In this document: in pieces, positions 21,201-32,467 of the stretch
How the letters are laid out: every line of letters begins with the position of its first letter
How positions within the stretch are numbered: position 1 is the first letter of the stretch
NCBI GenBank assembly: GCA_030407315.1
Contig: JALQPE010002070.1
Location: 372,001 to 436,000, forward strand
Length of the DNA: 64,000 bases
Origin: Asparagopsis taxiformis
Lineage: Eukaryota > Rhodophyta > Florideophyceae > Bonnemaisoniales > Bonnemaisoniaceae
Reading direction: 5' to 3'
The notes under the pieces: model-generated
The model's database searches: none
What the model was told of the DNA's origin: nothing
The model's input: only the letters and a program-made list of their open reading frames with translations
Translations under genes and position numbers: made by a program

Positions 21201-24200
21201 CTGCCGTCTAACGAGTCCTCGATACACAGTCCGCATTGCAATCGTAAACGCTCAATCCGCTCGAAAGCGATTTGTTTACCAGACGATTGCGCAACGGCAA
21301 CTACAACACCCGAATCATTTTGTCGCTCGCCACGCCCCATTACAGTCCAGGCCAACACTGCGCGCGCCCAGTCTCGAGATGGATGCACGCTCTATCTATA
21401 TTCCTCAAACGTTCTTTGTTAATTTACGTTTGCTGTGCTGTGTTGCTACTGTTGGCCCGAGTCGACATGTCGTCATTCATAGCAGTGACCCCCAATCTTC
21501 CAACCGCATACCGTACTCTGTCAAGTGTAATTGTATCCTAATTTCTACTTCAATTCAACTATGCCTCACAACTGTAATAACGCTGCATCAATCACTAGTG
21601 TACTGATGTAATGAATTGCTAACACTCGTATCAGGATCAAACTCTTCATCTTCTACTAGTCCTCAATTCACTCCCGGCTCTTCAATCAAAACTGTCTCAC
21701 CTACACACCTCCCAGTTTGAAATCCACCTATGGTCCTCATTTGAACCACAACAACCTCGTTACACCTTGTAGACCATTTTGATGAAGCTCAGCAGTGATG
21801 TCATTTTCAAATATACTGATGCATTGCACACCACCCACCCACCCACATCTACTTCAAATCCTTTCGTGACTTGCCTCATGCAACCTCAATTTGATAGCGT
21901 CAACTCTTTTAAACAACAATGCTTTTGCTTCGCCGTACGAGTCAACGGACGCTGATTTCACCGTTTACTAACATCAACGCCTTTCGAGTGTATTATATCG
22001 CTTTGTTAAACTTTACACACTGAATGACAGCAATCTCTTCAACAGCACACTACGTCTTCCACCTGCTTCCATTAATACCAATTTTTCACTGCCGCATTTG
22101 GTACATAGTCGCTCAAATTTGAAAATTCGTCCAGTCCTGCGTCTCTGACAAACAAACAATCCTCATCACTTCGTACAGCTTTCAACGCGAGAGACACGTG
22201 AATACTAGCCACGCATCATGATGTTATATATCCGTAAGCAGTGGAACTACTACATCTTGAACAGCGCTTACCAAGAGAGTAATGTGCGTGTTTGAAAACA
22301 GGTCGAGAGACTCGCTTTCAAACTTAATGCTAATGTCTTTCGCAAACTCGATTTCAGAAGCGTATTATATCCATCTTGTCATTACGTGATCTCTCGAGTA
22401 CGATTCTTCAAGCTGCAGTACCTTACCCTCCTACCACGGATCCGCTCGCTTGCTCAATTTCTATAGATCTTGCACTACTTGAAATGATACAAGTATCCCA
22501 AGAGGTACGTTTCAAACTTGAATTGAAATATTCAATATATACCAGCACTACTGAGAAAGTACATCACTAATATGTGGAGTTGCAAAAGTTCAAACGGATA
22601 AATACGCATAATAGGATGCTTATTTATTTTCCGTCACCTTTTATTAGTTATGTTGCACACATCATTCCATGGATTACACTCGTGAGCCTACAAGATTTGC
22701 CCTTGTCATCGATAGAAGTCGTGCATGGCTATACTTGAAAGCCAGTAGCTCAGACTGACAGTTTCTTGCTTCTGTAATTTTCATGCAACACGCAGGACAA
22801 ACAGCCTCTGCCAAGCCATTTCATCGGCAACTTTGTGGAATTGTTGCTCTTTTACAACATGCACCCTTCTCACCACCTCGAGATGCCAAGAGGCTCGGTC
22901 TGGATGTCATTACAATTAAAATTCTGAGAAAAAACTTATGATATTCAGGACACATTGAATTCCCGAAAGGAGTGGCAGCGGATTGTGAGCCTCTCTCGGG
23001 CAGCGAGGTTGGTCCTAGCCGACCGCAAATTAATTTTGTGACTGATGGTCCTTTCCTCGGTGCGGGTTCGAAGCGAAACGATGCTTGTGATTCGGCAGGG
23101 AATGACTTAACGATCTCAATGTTTTGGTTTCAGACCTGTTCTTGCCGCGGCGGTATTACCTTGCTTGCCATTCCTGCTCTTGTGCCATTCCTATTAGCAA
23201 GTCAATGGATTCACACGTATACAATGTTCTCCTCAATATTGGGTGCGCCTGGAAAATACCACTTCGCTAAATAGTCCACCGACAATCTAACGCGGGTGAG
23301 AGTTGTGATAATTGCAAAAAAAAGTTATCACAAAGGAAGAAGACCAATATTAGGCAATTTAGGGAATTATATTTCCAGTATTGGCAAAGTGACATATGAT
23401 ATGTGCGGTACTAGCTCAAGGCCATTCAACTTGGTTTTCTCAATAAAATATCAACTACTTTTCCCCGGAGTTTCGGATCGCCATAATAGGAAAAATTTCC
23501 GGACCGAGTACCCTCGAGGGTACACCACAACCACACTGGTGAGGACTCTATTGGCAGAAAAAGCTGCCAGCCACCGCCCGCCGCCTTCATACTGTTACTT
23601 CCCGCACCAGTCCACGTGGCGACATGATCCATGGCACGGCGCGTTTCACCAAGGTACCAAGCCGACATCCCTGTGGTACATGGCTGATGCCATGGGTGTG
23701 AAGATACCAGACTTCCCTTGCTATTCATTGGGTTCCATCCGAAAATCGCCACTCTGCCACCTTGCCACTCTAGTGACCAACCAAAACACGAGAAAAGTGG
23801 CGGAAATTCGCTACTTCAGATGACGTGATCCGGGGTGGCCAGGGTCGATTCACTCCGTCTCTTCACTTTCATTCCCATAGATAGTATGGATAGTATCCAC
23901 GAGTAGATAAGAATCAGGTATTTGAAATGACCCCGCTCTCGAAACAACACCGCCTGATAACAGCAGTTTCTACTGTTGTTTTATGCTCTGCGGCGCTTGC
24001 AGTGATGCTCATAGCCATAAAAAACGTCACCAAGGCACCAGGAGAAGGCAGTGCAGGAGTAGGAAACATGGAACCAATCGCCGTTTGGCACTGTTGCGGC
24101 CAGTGCAAACTAGCTTGAGTACACCTTGAAATGAGATCATGACGTGTGGGAGAGAGGACGAATTTCTGGTATCAACTAGTTTAACGAAGGATATATTGTT

Positions 24201-24471
24201 GCGCACACTTTTACCAATATTTGAGGAGGAAAGAAATCTTAACCGCTTCGGGAGTCCATTCCGAATAGTCCCGAAGAGAACAGGGCGGAATCCGCTACTG
24301 AAAAAGGTAGAACTTCTCAGTTTGCCACTGTGCTACATCAAGACAAAGCAGGATGTATGCAGTATGTGTTCCATATATGGAGTCGTAGATGATGGGAAAA
24401 ACGATTCCCGAAAAAATAGAATGACAAGTGTTCGAATCGGATTAGCACAAAACGGTGCGCGCGATTATAGC
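18281..24471. other. Long gene-poor stretch
   Basis: About 6 kb. 18.4-21.6 kb is GC-rich with pentanucleotide runs (TGCAG)n near 18371-18395, (CACTA)n-like repeats near 19661-19707 and an alternating GC tract near 18998-19011. 21.6-24.4 kb is more AT-rich. Frames such as 23296-23823 (+, 175 codons) and 23927-24118 (+, 63 codons with one hydrophobic segment) are open but match nothing I recognise. No RNA gene was found by eye. Confidence 0.4.
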
Positions 24472-24743
24472 TGATAGTTGTTGATGATTGTTAGTGAATG
24501 TTGATGCTGATGATTGCTTCGGAGCCGAGGCAAGTCACCCTTTTATTCTAGTTTCTAGCTTCTACTTTCTACAACAGATACTATTCTAGGTGGCTAGTAA
24601 ATTCAAATTGTAGGTAGCGTAGTGTTGACGTTTCCGCCCGAGTGACTAAAAGGATTAGTGTTACCTACATATTGATTTACATTGTAGCCTACCATTTTTA
24701 TGTAGATTGAACAGTGTGGGCTACAAAGTGTAGCCCACTGACA
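24472..24743 (-). repeat. 3' LTR of a decayed Ty1/copia element
   Basis: On the minus strand the sequence starts TGTCAGTGGGC directly after a purine tract (AGAGAGGGAAG) and the end of the copia pol frame, and finishes ...ACTATCA, giving TG...CA ends over 272 bp. An AATAAAAGG-type TATA-like stretch lies inside. The inner boundary is firm; the outer one (24472) is my best reading because no 5' LTR or target duplication partner is in the window. Confidence 0.55.
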
Positions 24744-24776
24744 CTTCCCTCTCTTGAAGTCCGAAGACGGTTCGAC

Positions 24777-25560
24777 TTAATGCTCGATTACATACTGTTC
24801 CACGGAATGAGAGGGCTTATGAGTTTTAAGAAGATTCTTTAGAGTTTCATTGCATGCAAGTTTAGTCAGACCATCGGCTGGGTTAAACTAGGATTTGATT
24901 AATGCAATGTTATTGATCTCTTTTTCGTTGTAAGCTTGACGTGCAGCTGCAATGTCTATCATTAGCCTTTTTTCCGTAGTGTATTTTGATCTTGTAATTA
25001 CGTCGAAGAGCGCCTTAGAATCAGTTAACATCAGGAGAGAAATAGTTTTGTTTAAAAATTTCTCAATATCGAACTTAAATTACGTATGCTGCGTCAAATG
25101 CATCAGGAAAGGCAAATGTTTCAGCCTCCATTGAAGACCTGGAAATGCGTCTGGATTTGTGTGAGGAGTACCTCAGAATAGCGCAATTGCTCATAGCATC
25201 TGAGAGCAATATGATGAACCCGATTTGGGACGGGTTGTTATCGTTATTGGAGAAAGATGCATTAGAGTACGTTGTAATGCGCAATGACTCTTGATCAAGT
25301 TTTGGATAGCGAAGAGAACGGGATTTTGTTTTCTTCAAGTGTTTTATCACGCGGTTGATATCACGTATATGAATTGACTGGAGTGTATTCGAGGTGATAG
25401 TAGAAGATCTGGAAACAGTGAAAGCTATGTCAGGACGGGTATTCGTTAACCAGTTTAACTATGCTCTCATGGATCGGAAATCCTGGAAAGAGGAATTGGA
25501 TTTCAGTAATTCAAGTCTTCCGATGTATTTAGATTGAGATAAGGATTTGGAGTCTTTATT
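24777..25560 (-). pseudogene. Ty1/copia pol remnant: end of reverse transcriptase plus RNase H
   Basis: Read on the minus strand, this follows the copia RT/RNase H pattern: a TRPDIAFTVS block, SIHIRDINRVIKHLKKT, TYSNASFSNN, SQIGFIILLSD, SSMEAETFA, then LTDSKALFDVITRSKYTTEKRLMID, and a final NPADGLTK. At least three in-frame stops interrupt it (just before LNWL near 25459, at 25075, and near 24890), so it is dead. The upstream pol part lies beyond the gypsy-like insertion, at 39041-39057 and 39735-40084. The two sides join in frame once the insertions are mentally removed. Confidence 0.85.
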
Positions 25561-25565
25561 GTCTT
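25561..25565 (+). repeat. Target-site duplication GTCTT (left)
   Basis: GTCTT precedes the 5' LTR. The identical GTCTT follows the 3' LTR at 39036-39040, which proves the two LTRs bound one insertion. Confidence 0.9.
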
Positions 25566-26225
25566 TGTAGTATACGTGGCAATTCCGAAATTGCAAATAT
25601 TTACGTTTTTCCGCGGAATTCGAATCTCGGCGGACACGACCGGCGACAGCAATGAACGAACATTGCTGGCGCATGCGCGCGCGCAACCTGCACACGTGTG
25701 CAACGAACGTATTGGCAACGGCCAACGGACCAACGGGTCCCTACGTGTGACCCACAAGGTCCCTTCCCATTCGGGGACGTTACGAGCAGTGTTTACACTG
25801 TAAAGCGATGCCATCGTGGCTATATAGGTATTGGCATCGTGCCGGGAGGGAAAGGGGACAAGACAACGATCGAGCAACGGCTCTAGTCTACGACTGACTT
25901 CTACGTTTTACGTTTACGTTTTGCCTAACGAGGCTTCGTCTCCGTCGAGCTGCGTACTCCCTACCCATCGCCGCACGTAAGGCTGATTGCGTGTAGTGCC
26001 TCCGGGCTTGGTTGAGAGCGCCTCCGGTGACGTACCACCTCGTTTGCTAACGTAATCCTCGCGTGGATTGTTGCGTCGTGACGCTCGTGTCTACTCGCTA
26101 ACCACTCTACCTTCTACCGTTCTAACAATACAGTCAAACACCAGCGGGTGGACTGCTCGTTTCGTTTCGTAAGGACAGCGTGTCCGTAGCTCGTACCAGC
26201 TATCTAGAACTAACGTGGTTCCACA
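25566..26225 (+). repeat. 5' LTR of the complete family-A element
   Basis: 660 bp from TGTAGTATACG to GGTTCCACA. A TATA box (TATATA, 25821-25826) lies between two 8-bp inverted arms CGATGCCA (25806-25813) and TGGCATCG (25832-25839). The same structure recurs in the other family-A LTRs. Confidence 0.93.
25821..25826 (+). promoter_or_regulatory. LTR TATA box framed by inverted repeat
   Basis: CTATATAGG in the LTR is the likely promoter for genomic RNA. The framing arms CGATGCCA/TGGCATCG are perfect complements with 18 nt between them. Confidence 0.6.
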
Positions 26226-26226
26226 C

Positions 26227-26243
26227 TGGTCTCTCGACCTAGA
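26227..26243 (+). other. Putative primer-binding site
   Basis: Directly after the 5' LTR comes C, then TGGTCTCTCGACC. A TGG start one base after the LTR is the usual complement of a tRNA CCA end. The matching tRNA cannot be named without a tRNA set for this genome. Confidence 0.45.
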
Positions 26244-26323
26244 AGTTGCTACGAGCATAACGACAACCAACGAGGTTGAGCTCTTTACGTTAACGAAAAG
26301 CTACGTGCTACAGACGACGGTCT

Positions 26324-28726
26324 ATGAATTACGCTGTGTCGAATTCCAGCGCGTCGCCCAGGCAACCGTTGCCAACGTCAGCGGACGCCGAAGCCGACGT
26401 GGCCTTGTCAGCAGAAGCGATCTTCGCGACTGATCGATCTATCCCGCCGGATATCGAGGCGATCGGCCAGCTACCACGTACGGTAAGCCCGTTTGAGTCC
26501 GTGAGTATGGACCCCGCAACGCGCGGTCAGCTCAACGAAGGGAACGTGACTCCCACGGCACTACGTGTAGTGTACGAAGACCTTCGAGGTCACATCGAAA
26601 GGGCGAGCGACGCGGCCGTCGACGAAGCCGTAAGGCAGAGACTCGGAGTCTCGGAGCGCGAAGCTCGTGCGTTACGTGAACGCTCAGCGACCCTCGAACG
26701 GGAAAACGAAGATTTACGAAACCGCCTCTCCGCCGTGGAGGGAAGACTCGACTCGTTTGTCGTAGTATTCAACGAAATCGTCGCCGGACGTTCCGCTCCG
26801 CCGAGCGGAAGCGATCCGAATTACGAAGGCTCGCGCGCCTATAACTCGCAATCCTCCCCGGCCGTTCCGGGAGGATACCCACCAACACCCGGTCCGACGA
26901 CCCCGACAACGTACGGAAGGGGGGCGACAGTGCAACGAGCCATCGCCCACCCCGACGAGACGCCACGAAGGCAATTACGTTTTAACGATACGCCAGACCA
27001 CGCGCGGTCGGCGGACGCAGCACGTGCTGCGCAATTCGATACGAGAGCTCCCCCGCCACGTGAGACGTACATTCCGTGGCTGGGTACGTTCGGCACGACG
27101 GACACGCGAGTCCACGAAAACGAACGTGCCGACGCGGTACGCTTACCAGGGAACGCCCTCGGACCCGTTTGCCACGCGTTGGCAGAGCACACGACAATGC
27201 TCGACGCATTTGCGAACGTGGTGTCGTACCGCATGTACCGACTTAACGATGTACGTGAACATCTCTACGTGAACGAGAGTCAAAGCGTACATAAGCTCAA
27301 ACGTGAGCTGGAGGGACTTTTCCCTACGTTAAAGCCGTTCTCCGGCCGGAATCCGATTACGTTACTCGGATTCCTCGCCCAAATACGTGATGGGTTCAGC
27401 ACACTCGGAGTGTGCGAGGGAGTGGCAGTACGTGCGCTGCACTTCTTCCTCGAAGGGGACGCCCGACGGTTCTACGATTCCCAGTGTACGACTGGTGTGA
27501 TCACGACTGATCCGACGAAGAGGTTCTCGTGGCCTCACGTGATCAACGCGTTGATCAAACGATACCTGCAAGACGACGTGCTGCAGGAGGCCTACGAAAA
27601 GGTCACGATGATCACGCAGAGTCCTAACGAGGACGAGAATCAGTACGCTGATAGACTCGACACCGCCACGCGGGCGTGTAACTACGTGTTTACGGATCGA
27701 CTCCTCGTTCACCACTACGTACGTGGTTTGCTGCCCTCGACGCGGGCAGCAGTGACGGAACGACTCCGGTCACTCCCCGAACGAGAGAGGAACGACCTCA
27801 CCGTTGTGAGACGATTGGCGACGGCCGAAGGAACGACCTTCCGTGCACGTACGGCAGCTGTCGCGTCAGCCGCGAAACCGAAAGTGCGGTTTCCGGTGAA
27901 GCCTACGTTGGCTATTTCCGACCACGAGTCGAGGAAGTTCGCGGACTACGATGAGTCCGCGTACTTACGTAATGAACGGGCTAACGAGCCCAGTTACCAC
28001 GATGGTAACCTGAACATCCCCGCGAGGGACGACGACGACGTGTCGCTCGCTGCGGTTCACGTTGCCGAGAATTTGGAGGCGATCCTCTTCACGAACGGGC
28101 CGCCGCCCAACGATACGAAAACGGCAAACGAAAAGCCGGACGAGCTCGAAGCTCGATTGAACCGTCCATGCGAGGACGTGCCGAAGCTCACGAGCGAGCA
28201 GACGCAATTGGCGCACTCCGTAATCCCGAATGATTACTGGACGCTGTCGTGTTGGTCATGCCGCGAAGATGGCCACTCGACGTTTACGTGTCCGCGTCTG
28301 ACGCCAGATCAACGGATCTTTTTCGCGTACAAGTACTACCTCTTCCACGTGAAGAGCAACCCACGTCAGGCTGAGTACTTCCGCCAACGAATGGCTAAAC
28401 GAAACCAGGAACGACCTGGTGAGCGAGGGAACGTAACCCCGCGGAGGTACGGCACGCCGCCTACGATACTCCGAAACCCCAATCGTGACGGGGGAAGGCC
28501 CTTCGACAGGCGCCGCGGCGATTTTCGTAATGACCGACGTGACCCCCGCCCGTGGGCGAACGAACGGAATGGCCAGCGTAATGGCCGCAGCGGAGTCTAC
28601 GTGACGACCTCCGCTGACGAAACGCCACTCGAGGTGGAAACGAGTCACGATGACGAACGAGCTTCGTGGGCTCACGACGACAACGTGTCGAACGGCCCCG
28701 CGCCGGGAAACGACCAGGCGATGTAG
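26324..28726 (+). CDS. gag: gag polyprotein of the family-A gypsy element
   Basis: 800 residues, ATG at 26324. An N-terminal acidic/coiled-coil region (heptad-rich around residues 85-150) and a Pro/Gly-rich linker precede a retrotransposon gag core (about 325-520: FPTLKPFSGRNPITLLGFL, RALHFFLEGDARRFYD, YADRLDTATRACNYVFTDRLLVHHYVRGL). A CCHC zinc knuckle C-x2-C-x4-H-x4-C occupies 643-656, followed by a basic Arg/Asn/Gly-rich tail that would bind RNA. It forms the particle shell and packages RNA. It ends at TAG 28724-28726, 13 nt after a GGGAAAC slippery site that would send some ribosomes into the protease frame. Confidence 0.9.
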   Translation: MNYAVSNSSASPRQPLPTSADAEADVALSAEAIFATDRSIPPDIEAIGQLPRTVSPFESVSMDPATRGQLNEGNVTPTALRVVYEDLRGHIERASDAAVDEAVRQRLGVSEREARALRERSATLERENEDLRNRLSAVEGRLDSFVVVFNEIVAGRSAPPSGSDPNYEGSRAYNSQSSPAVPGGYPPTPGPTTPTTYGRGATVQRAIAHPDETPRRQLRFNDTPDHARSADAARAAQFDTRAPPPRETYIPWLGTFGTTDTRVHENERADAVRLPGNALGPVCHALAEHTTMLDAFANVVSYRMYRLNDVREHLYVNESQSVHKLKRELEGLFPTLKPFSGRNPITLLGFLAQIRDGFSTLGVCEGVAVRALHFFLEGDARRFYDSQCTTGVITTDPTKRFSWPHVINALIKRYLQDDVLQEAYEKVTMITQSPNEDENQYADRLDTATRACNYVFTDRLLVHHYVRGLLPSTRAAVTERLRSLPERERNDLTVVRRLATAEGTTFRARTAAVASAAKPKVRFPVKPTLAISDHESRKFADYDESAYLRNERANEPSYHDGNLNIPARDDDDVSLAAVHVAENLEAILFTNGPPPNDTKTANEKPDELEARLNRPCEDVPKLTSEQTQLAHSVIPNDYWTLSCWSCREDGHSTFTCPRLTPDQRIFFAYKYYLFHVKSNPRQAEYFRQRMAKRNQERPGERGNVTPRRYGTPPTILRNPNRDGGRPFDRRRGDFRNDRRDPRPWANERNGQRNGRSGVYVTTSADETPLEVETSHDDERASWAHDDNVSNGPAPGNDQAM

Positions 28727-28750
28727 GTCACGAGCCACCCACATCGCCTG
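28705..28750 (+). promoter_or_regulatory. Programmed -1 ribosomal frameshift signal (gag to protease)
   Basis: GGGAAAC at 28705-28711 is in the correct phase of the gag frame (G GGA AAC). Three nucleotides later starts a perfect 10-bp stem: CAGGCGATGT (28715-28724) pairs with ACATCGCCTG (28741-28750). The stem can extend by three more pairs (GGT/ACC) across one mismatch. The gag stop lies inside the stem. In the -1 frame reading continues into the protease with no stop. The 3-nt spacer is shorter than the usual 5-9. Confidence 0.75.
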
Positions 28751-29418
28751 AACCCTTACGTAAAAGGGGGACGACCGACGTCGATGATTGGTCCTCCGCA
28801 GGCTCACCGATGAACGAGAGCTACGTAAAGCTCACGGCCGCGAAGGCCAACTCGAGTCACACGACACCCGACGTGGGGGAAGAAACGAAGTCCGACGGGA
28901 CGAACGAACCTCACACGAAGAGGAAGCCTCGCAGACGAGCGAGACGCGCTACCCGGAAGCACGACGCTTCCGAGCGCGAGAAAGCCAAACACGCGGCTTA
29001 TACGAAGCGTGTCGACGCAAAAGAAGCCATACGGGCTCACACGATGAAGCGACGAACCGCTAGCGAAGACGTAGACCGCGCGCCGGTCAGGACCGAACCG
29101 TTGGTCCTCGACGGGCATACGTGCCTACTTGCGTCGAAGCATTATATCGTATCCGGAACGATCGGACTAGACCTCAACGTGATGAGGGCGATTACCATCG
29201 CGATGGATACGTGCAGCGGCTACAACTTGATACGAACAAGTTTACTACCCTACGACTGGGTCGACCGCTGTCTACGTGACGAAGAGCTGCCGAAGCTCGG
29301 AGACGCCAACGGGCGACGTTTGCCTATCGAAGGCGCCATCCTGCTTCGTGTCAGGCTGGGGAACTCGCTGTTCCGCGTAAAATTCTTCGTAGCCAACACG
29401 CTGGCTGTCCCGTTATAA
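28705..29418 (+). CDS. pro: Retroviral-type aspartic protease region of pol (-1 frame)
   Basis: The -1 frame entered at the slippery site. After a basic, charged linker of ~130 residues comes a retropepsin-like fold: MDTCSGYNLIR near 29203-29235 holds the catalytic Asp (DTCSG where most members have DTGA/DSGA), then a long strand region and RVKFFVANTLAVPL at the end. One protease polypeptide would dimerise and cut Gag-Pol. There is no good start of its own before the ATG at 28810, fitting expression by frameshift. It ends at TAA 29416-29418, which overlaps the next frame's ATG (TAATG). I think a single lost base caused this, because the family normally reads straight through (VPLI-LGTSF). Confidence 0.7.
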   Translation, partial: GKRPGDVGHEPPTSPEPLRKRGTTDVDDWSSAGSPMNESYVKLTAAKANSSHTTPDVGEETKSDGTNEPHTKRKPRRRARRATRKHDASEREKAKHAAYTKRVDAKEAIRAHTMKRRTASEDVDRAPVRTEPLVLDGHTCLLASKHYIVSGTIGLDLNVMRAITIAMDTCSGYNLIRTSLLPYDWVDRCLRDEELPKLGDANGRRLPIEGAILLRVRLGNSLFRVKFFVANTLAVPL

Positions 29419-30425
29419 TGGGCACGTCGTTCATGTCGAAGCATGTCGATGCTATACGCTGTCGAGCGCAGACAATCGACCTCCATCGGGGGGATACGAT
29501 ACCCATTATCGCGGAGGGCGATACGACGACTCCGTACGAGGAGGGGGAGGAGACGAATCCAAACGTGGAGCCCCCGAAACGCCGCGAGCGTAACGCGGCC
29601 TCGAATAGGCCGAGCCGAACGTTCTCGGTTCGCCTGACGAAGTACACGCGTGTACCGGCGATGTCGCAACGGACCGTCAACGTGACGACGGATGCGACCG
29701 GACTCGTGTTCCTCGAACCGAAAGCGTCGGTGCAATTCCGGCATGGGCTGCGCATAGCCAACGGAGTGGTCGACGTAGGACCGAGAGAGACGTTCTCTAT
29801 CATCGTGTCGAACTTCACGAAGAAGGACCGCGAATTGCCGAAAGGCGCAACGATTGCGTACGCGGTACGCTCCCCGTTGGGAATCGTCCCACTCAAGCGT
29901 GAGGGCGGCGAAGCCCTCGCGAAGGTCTTGAACCTACCGCTAGTCGACGCGACGACACGGACGAATACGAACGGGTTGGGCGACGAAACGCCAGACCCGT
30001 TGGTCAACGAAAAGGGGAACGACCCCGCCACGGATTGGCAGTCGACAATCGATTTGTCGCACCTCGACGACGAGGATTTACGAAAGCGCATCAACGAGAT
30101 GCTAGCTACACATTCGTCAATGTGGACGAGCGGACGCCTCGGCGAAATCAATGCTACGGAGCATCGAATCGAACTCGAACCGGGCACGCGGCCCATACGT
30201 TCAATGCCCTATCGTCAGGGTCCGGCTTTACGTACGATAGCCGAGGAGCAGATCACGAAGATGCTCAACGAAGGGGTTATCGAACCCGCGTCCAGCGAAT
30301 GGGCGTCACCAATCGTGTTGGTGCCGAAGAAGGACGGATCCTTACGTTTCTGTGTCGATTACAGGCGTTTGAACGCGAAAACGATCGCTGATTCGTACCC
30401 TTCCTCGTATGGAAGACTGCCTTGA
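29418..30425 (+). pseudogene. pol: pol fragment 1: protease C-terminus to start of reverse transcriptase
   Basis: Starts with MGTSFMSK, the conserved end of gypsy proteases (ILGxxF), and runs through a linker to the RT fingers: EHRIELEPGTRPIRSMPYRQGP, then EGVIEPASSEWASPIVLVPKKDG and LRFCVDYRRLNAKTIADSYP. Just after DSYP (about 30400-30405) the frame is lost; the next conserved block continues in another frame from 30409. Two missing bases would explain this. As it stands the RT is split. Confidence 0.8.
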
Positions 30426-32467
30426 TTCGTTGGGCGACGCCGCCATCTTCACGACACTCGATTGTAACGCCGGTTACTGGCAAGTGCCCGTCTCCGCCGA
30501 GGACCGTGATAAGACAACGTTTACGTCTTTCATGGGAACGTATCGCTACGTGCGAATGCCATTCGGGCTACGAAATGCCCCCGCTACGTTTCAGCGGACG
30601 TTGGACATCATCCTCTCCGGAGTACGCTGGCAATCGTGCCTGGTCTACTTAGACGACGTAATCGTCTTTTCGAAAGACCTCGAGTCTCACCTGGGTCACG
30701 TTGACCAGGTGCTTTCCCTGCTACGCGCAGCGGGAGTAACGTTAAAGCTCACGAAGTGCTCGTTCTTTCAACCACGAGTTGACTACCTGGGGCACGTGAT
30801 TACCCCAGGGAAGCTGCACGTCGCAGCTCGGAACAAGGAAGCCTTTCGTACGGCTACGTTCCCACGCGACAAGACGCAATGTCGATCGTTTTTGGGCGCG
30901 GCCAACGTTTACCGCCGTTTCGTAAAGGCGTATGCCGAGATCGCTCGGCCACTCAACACGATGTTGAAGAAGGACGCTTCCCCCGATTGGACGAACCCAA
31001 CGGACGCGCAAACGAATGCGTTCGAAACGTTGAAGACAATACTGGTGTCGCCACCAGTATTGCACCTTCCGAAGGCGGGACGTCCGTTCATGATCGATAC
31101 CGACGCGTCGGCGTATCAGCTGGGAGCTACGTTGCTCCAGCAGCAAAACGAAGATAAGCCCAACGAATGGGTGCCGATTGGGTACTGGTCGAAGACCCTT
31201 AACGAAACCGAACGCGGTTACTCGGCAACGGAGCGCGAGTGCTACTCCGTCGTTTGGGCGATAACGTCGCTCCGACCCTACGTAGAGGGTCAACGATTTA
31301 CCGTACGTACGGACCACGAAGCCTTACGTTGGCTGATGACGTTAACGGACGCGTCCGGACGACTACTACGATGGAGGCTACGCGTTGCCGAATTCGATTT
31401 CGAAGTCACGTACAGGCCTGGGCGCGTGCACCAGGTACCTGACGCTTTATCACGTGTGATATCTACGTATGACGACGGTCGACCCGTCGACGATGACGTA
31501 CCATCGTACGGGGACGCGGTCCTCGTGACGACTCGCAGTCGGCGACAACCCACACGAAATGGGCAAGGACGAACGACGTCCGTGCGTAAAAAGGCAACGA
31601 ATGCCAGGGGTCACGACGACCCGTCGAACGAGACTCGTGATGAACGAACATCAGCCACGACGGCTGGCCACGATGGCCTCGAGTTCAACCGCGACGCGTC
31701 GCTCGATGACGTTCTTGACGAGGAACCGGATTTCCTCGACGAACAGCGCGCTGCTGAAGACGATTCGGCACGCGTGCCACCAGCTGACGTTCAGCTTCCC
31801 ATTACGAGGGACGAGCTTATCGAAGCTCAACGCGAGGACGCGTTCTGTCAAACGATACTGACACGACAGTCCGAGACGCAGGACGCTGCATTCTTCGAAG
31901 GCCACGATGGCCTACTCCGACGCCGGAACCCTCACGATGAGGAACGTACGCAAATCGTTGTGCCGGCTTCGTTACGGCCGCGGCTGCTGGAGTTAACGCA
32001 CCACCACGTCCTCGCTGGACATCCCGGGCAAACGCGTATGTACTATACCCTACGGAGGACGTACTACTGGCCCGCGATGGCCGCCGACATCCACGCAACG
32101 GTACGAAACTGCGTTGGATGTGCGAAGAACCGCGTGAAGCTTCGCAAACGGACGAACCCGTTACGTTTATTCCCGGCCACGGAGCCGCTGCGAGACCTAT
32201 GTATCGACATACTAGGTCCGCTGACGAAGACCACGCGTGGCAACCGATTTATTCTCGTGATAACGGACCGCTTCACGAAGCTAACCAGAGTCGTACCTCT
32301 ACGTAATATCGATTCCGCCAACGTGGCGAGCGCGTTCGTCAACGCGTGGGTCTTCTCGTATGGACCCCCACGGACGCTCATAAGCGATAACGGAAAGCAG
32401 TTCGCTGCTAAGTTCTTCCAGCGCGTCTGCAACGAGATTGGCGTAACGAACGTCTTTCACGTCGACG
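30409..32467 (+). pseudogene. pol: pol fragment 2: reverse transcriptase, RNase H and integrase core
   Basis: Gypsy-type RT: LDCNAGYWQVPV, then FGLRNAPATFQR, then the catalytic YLDDVIVFS near 30646. RNase H of the chromovirus kind: FMIDTDASAYQLGATL (about 31090), ERECYSVVWA, TDHEALRWL and PDALSR. Integrase: an HHCC zinc domain (HHHVLAGHPGQTRM to CVGCAK, about 31996-32126), then the first catalytic Asp in LCIDILGPL and the second in LISDNGKQF. Shortly after, near 32462-32467, the frame breaks again. The activities would copy RNA to DNA and insert it in the genome. Confidence 0.88.

Noticed and set aside
23296..23823. 175-codon plus-strand frame and its 108-codon minus-strand shadow
   Set aside because: I find no motif or neighbour that supports either strand; left as unassigned.
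29416..29420. TAATG as a stop-restart signal between protease and RT
   Set aside because: The conserved protease end runs across this point, so a lost base is more likely than programmed reinitiation; other copies are needed to settle it.
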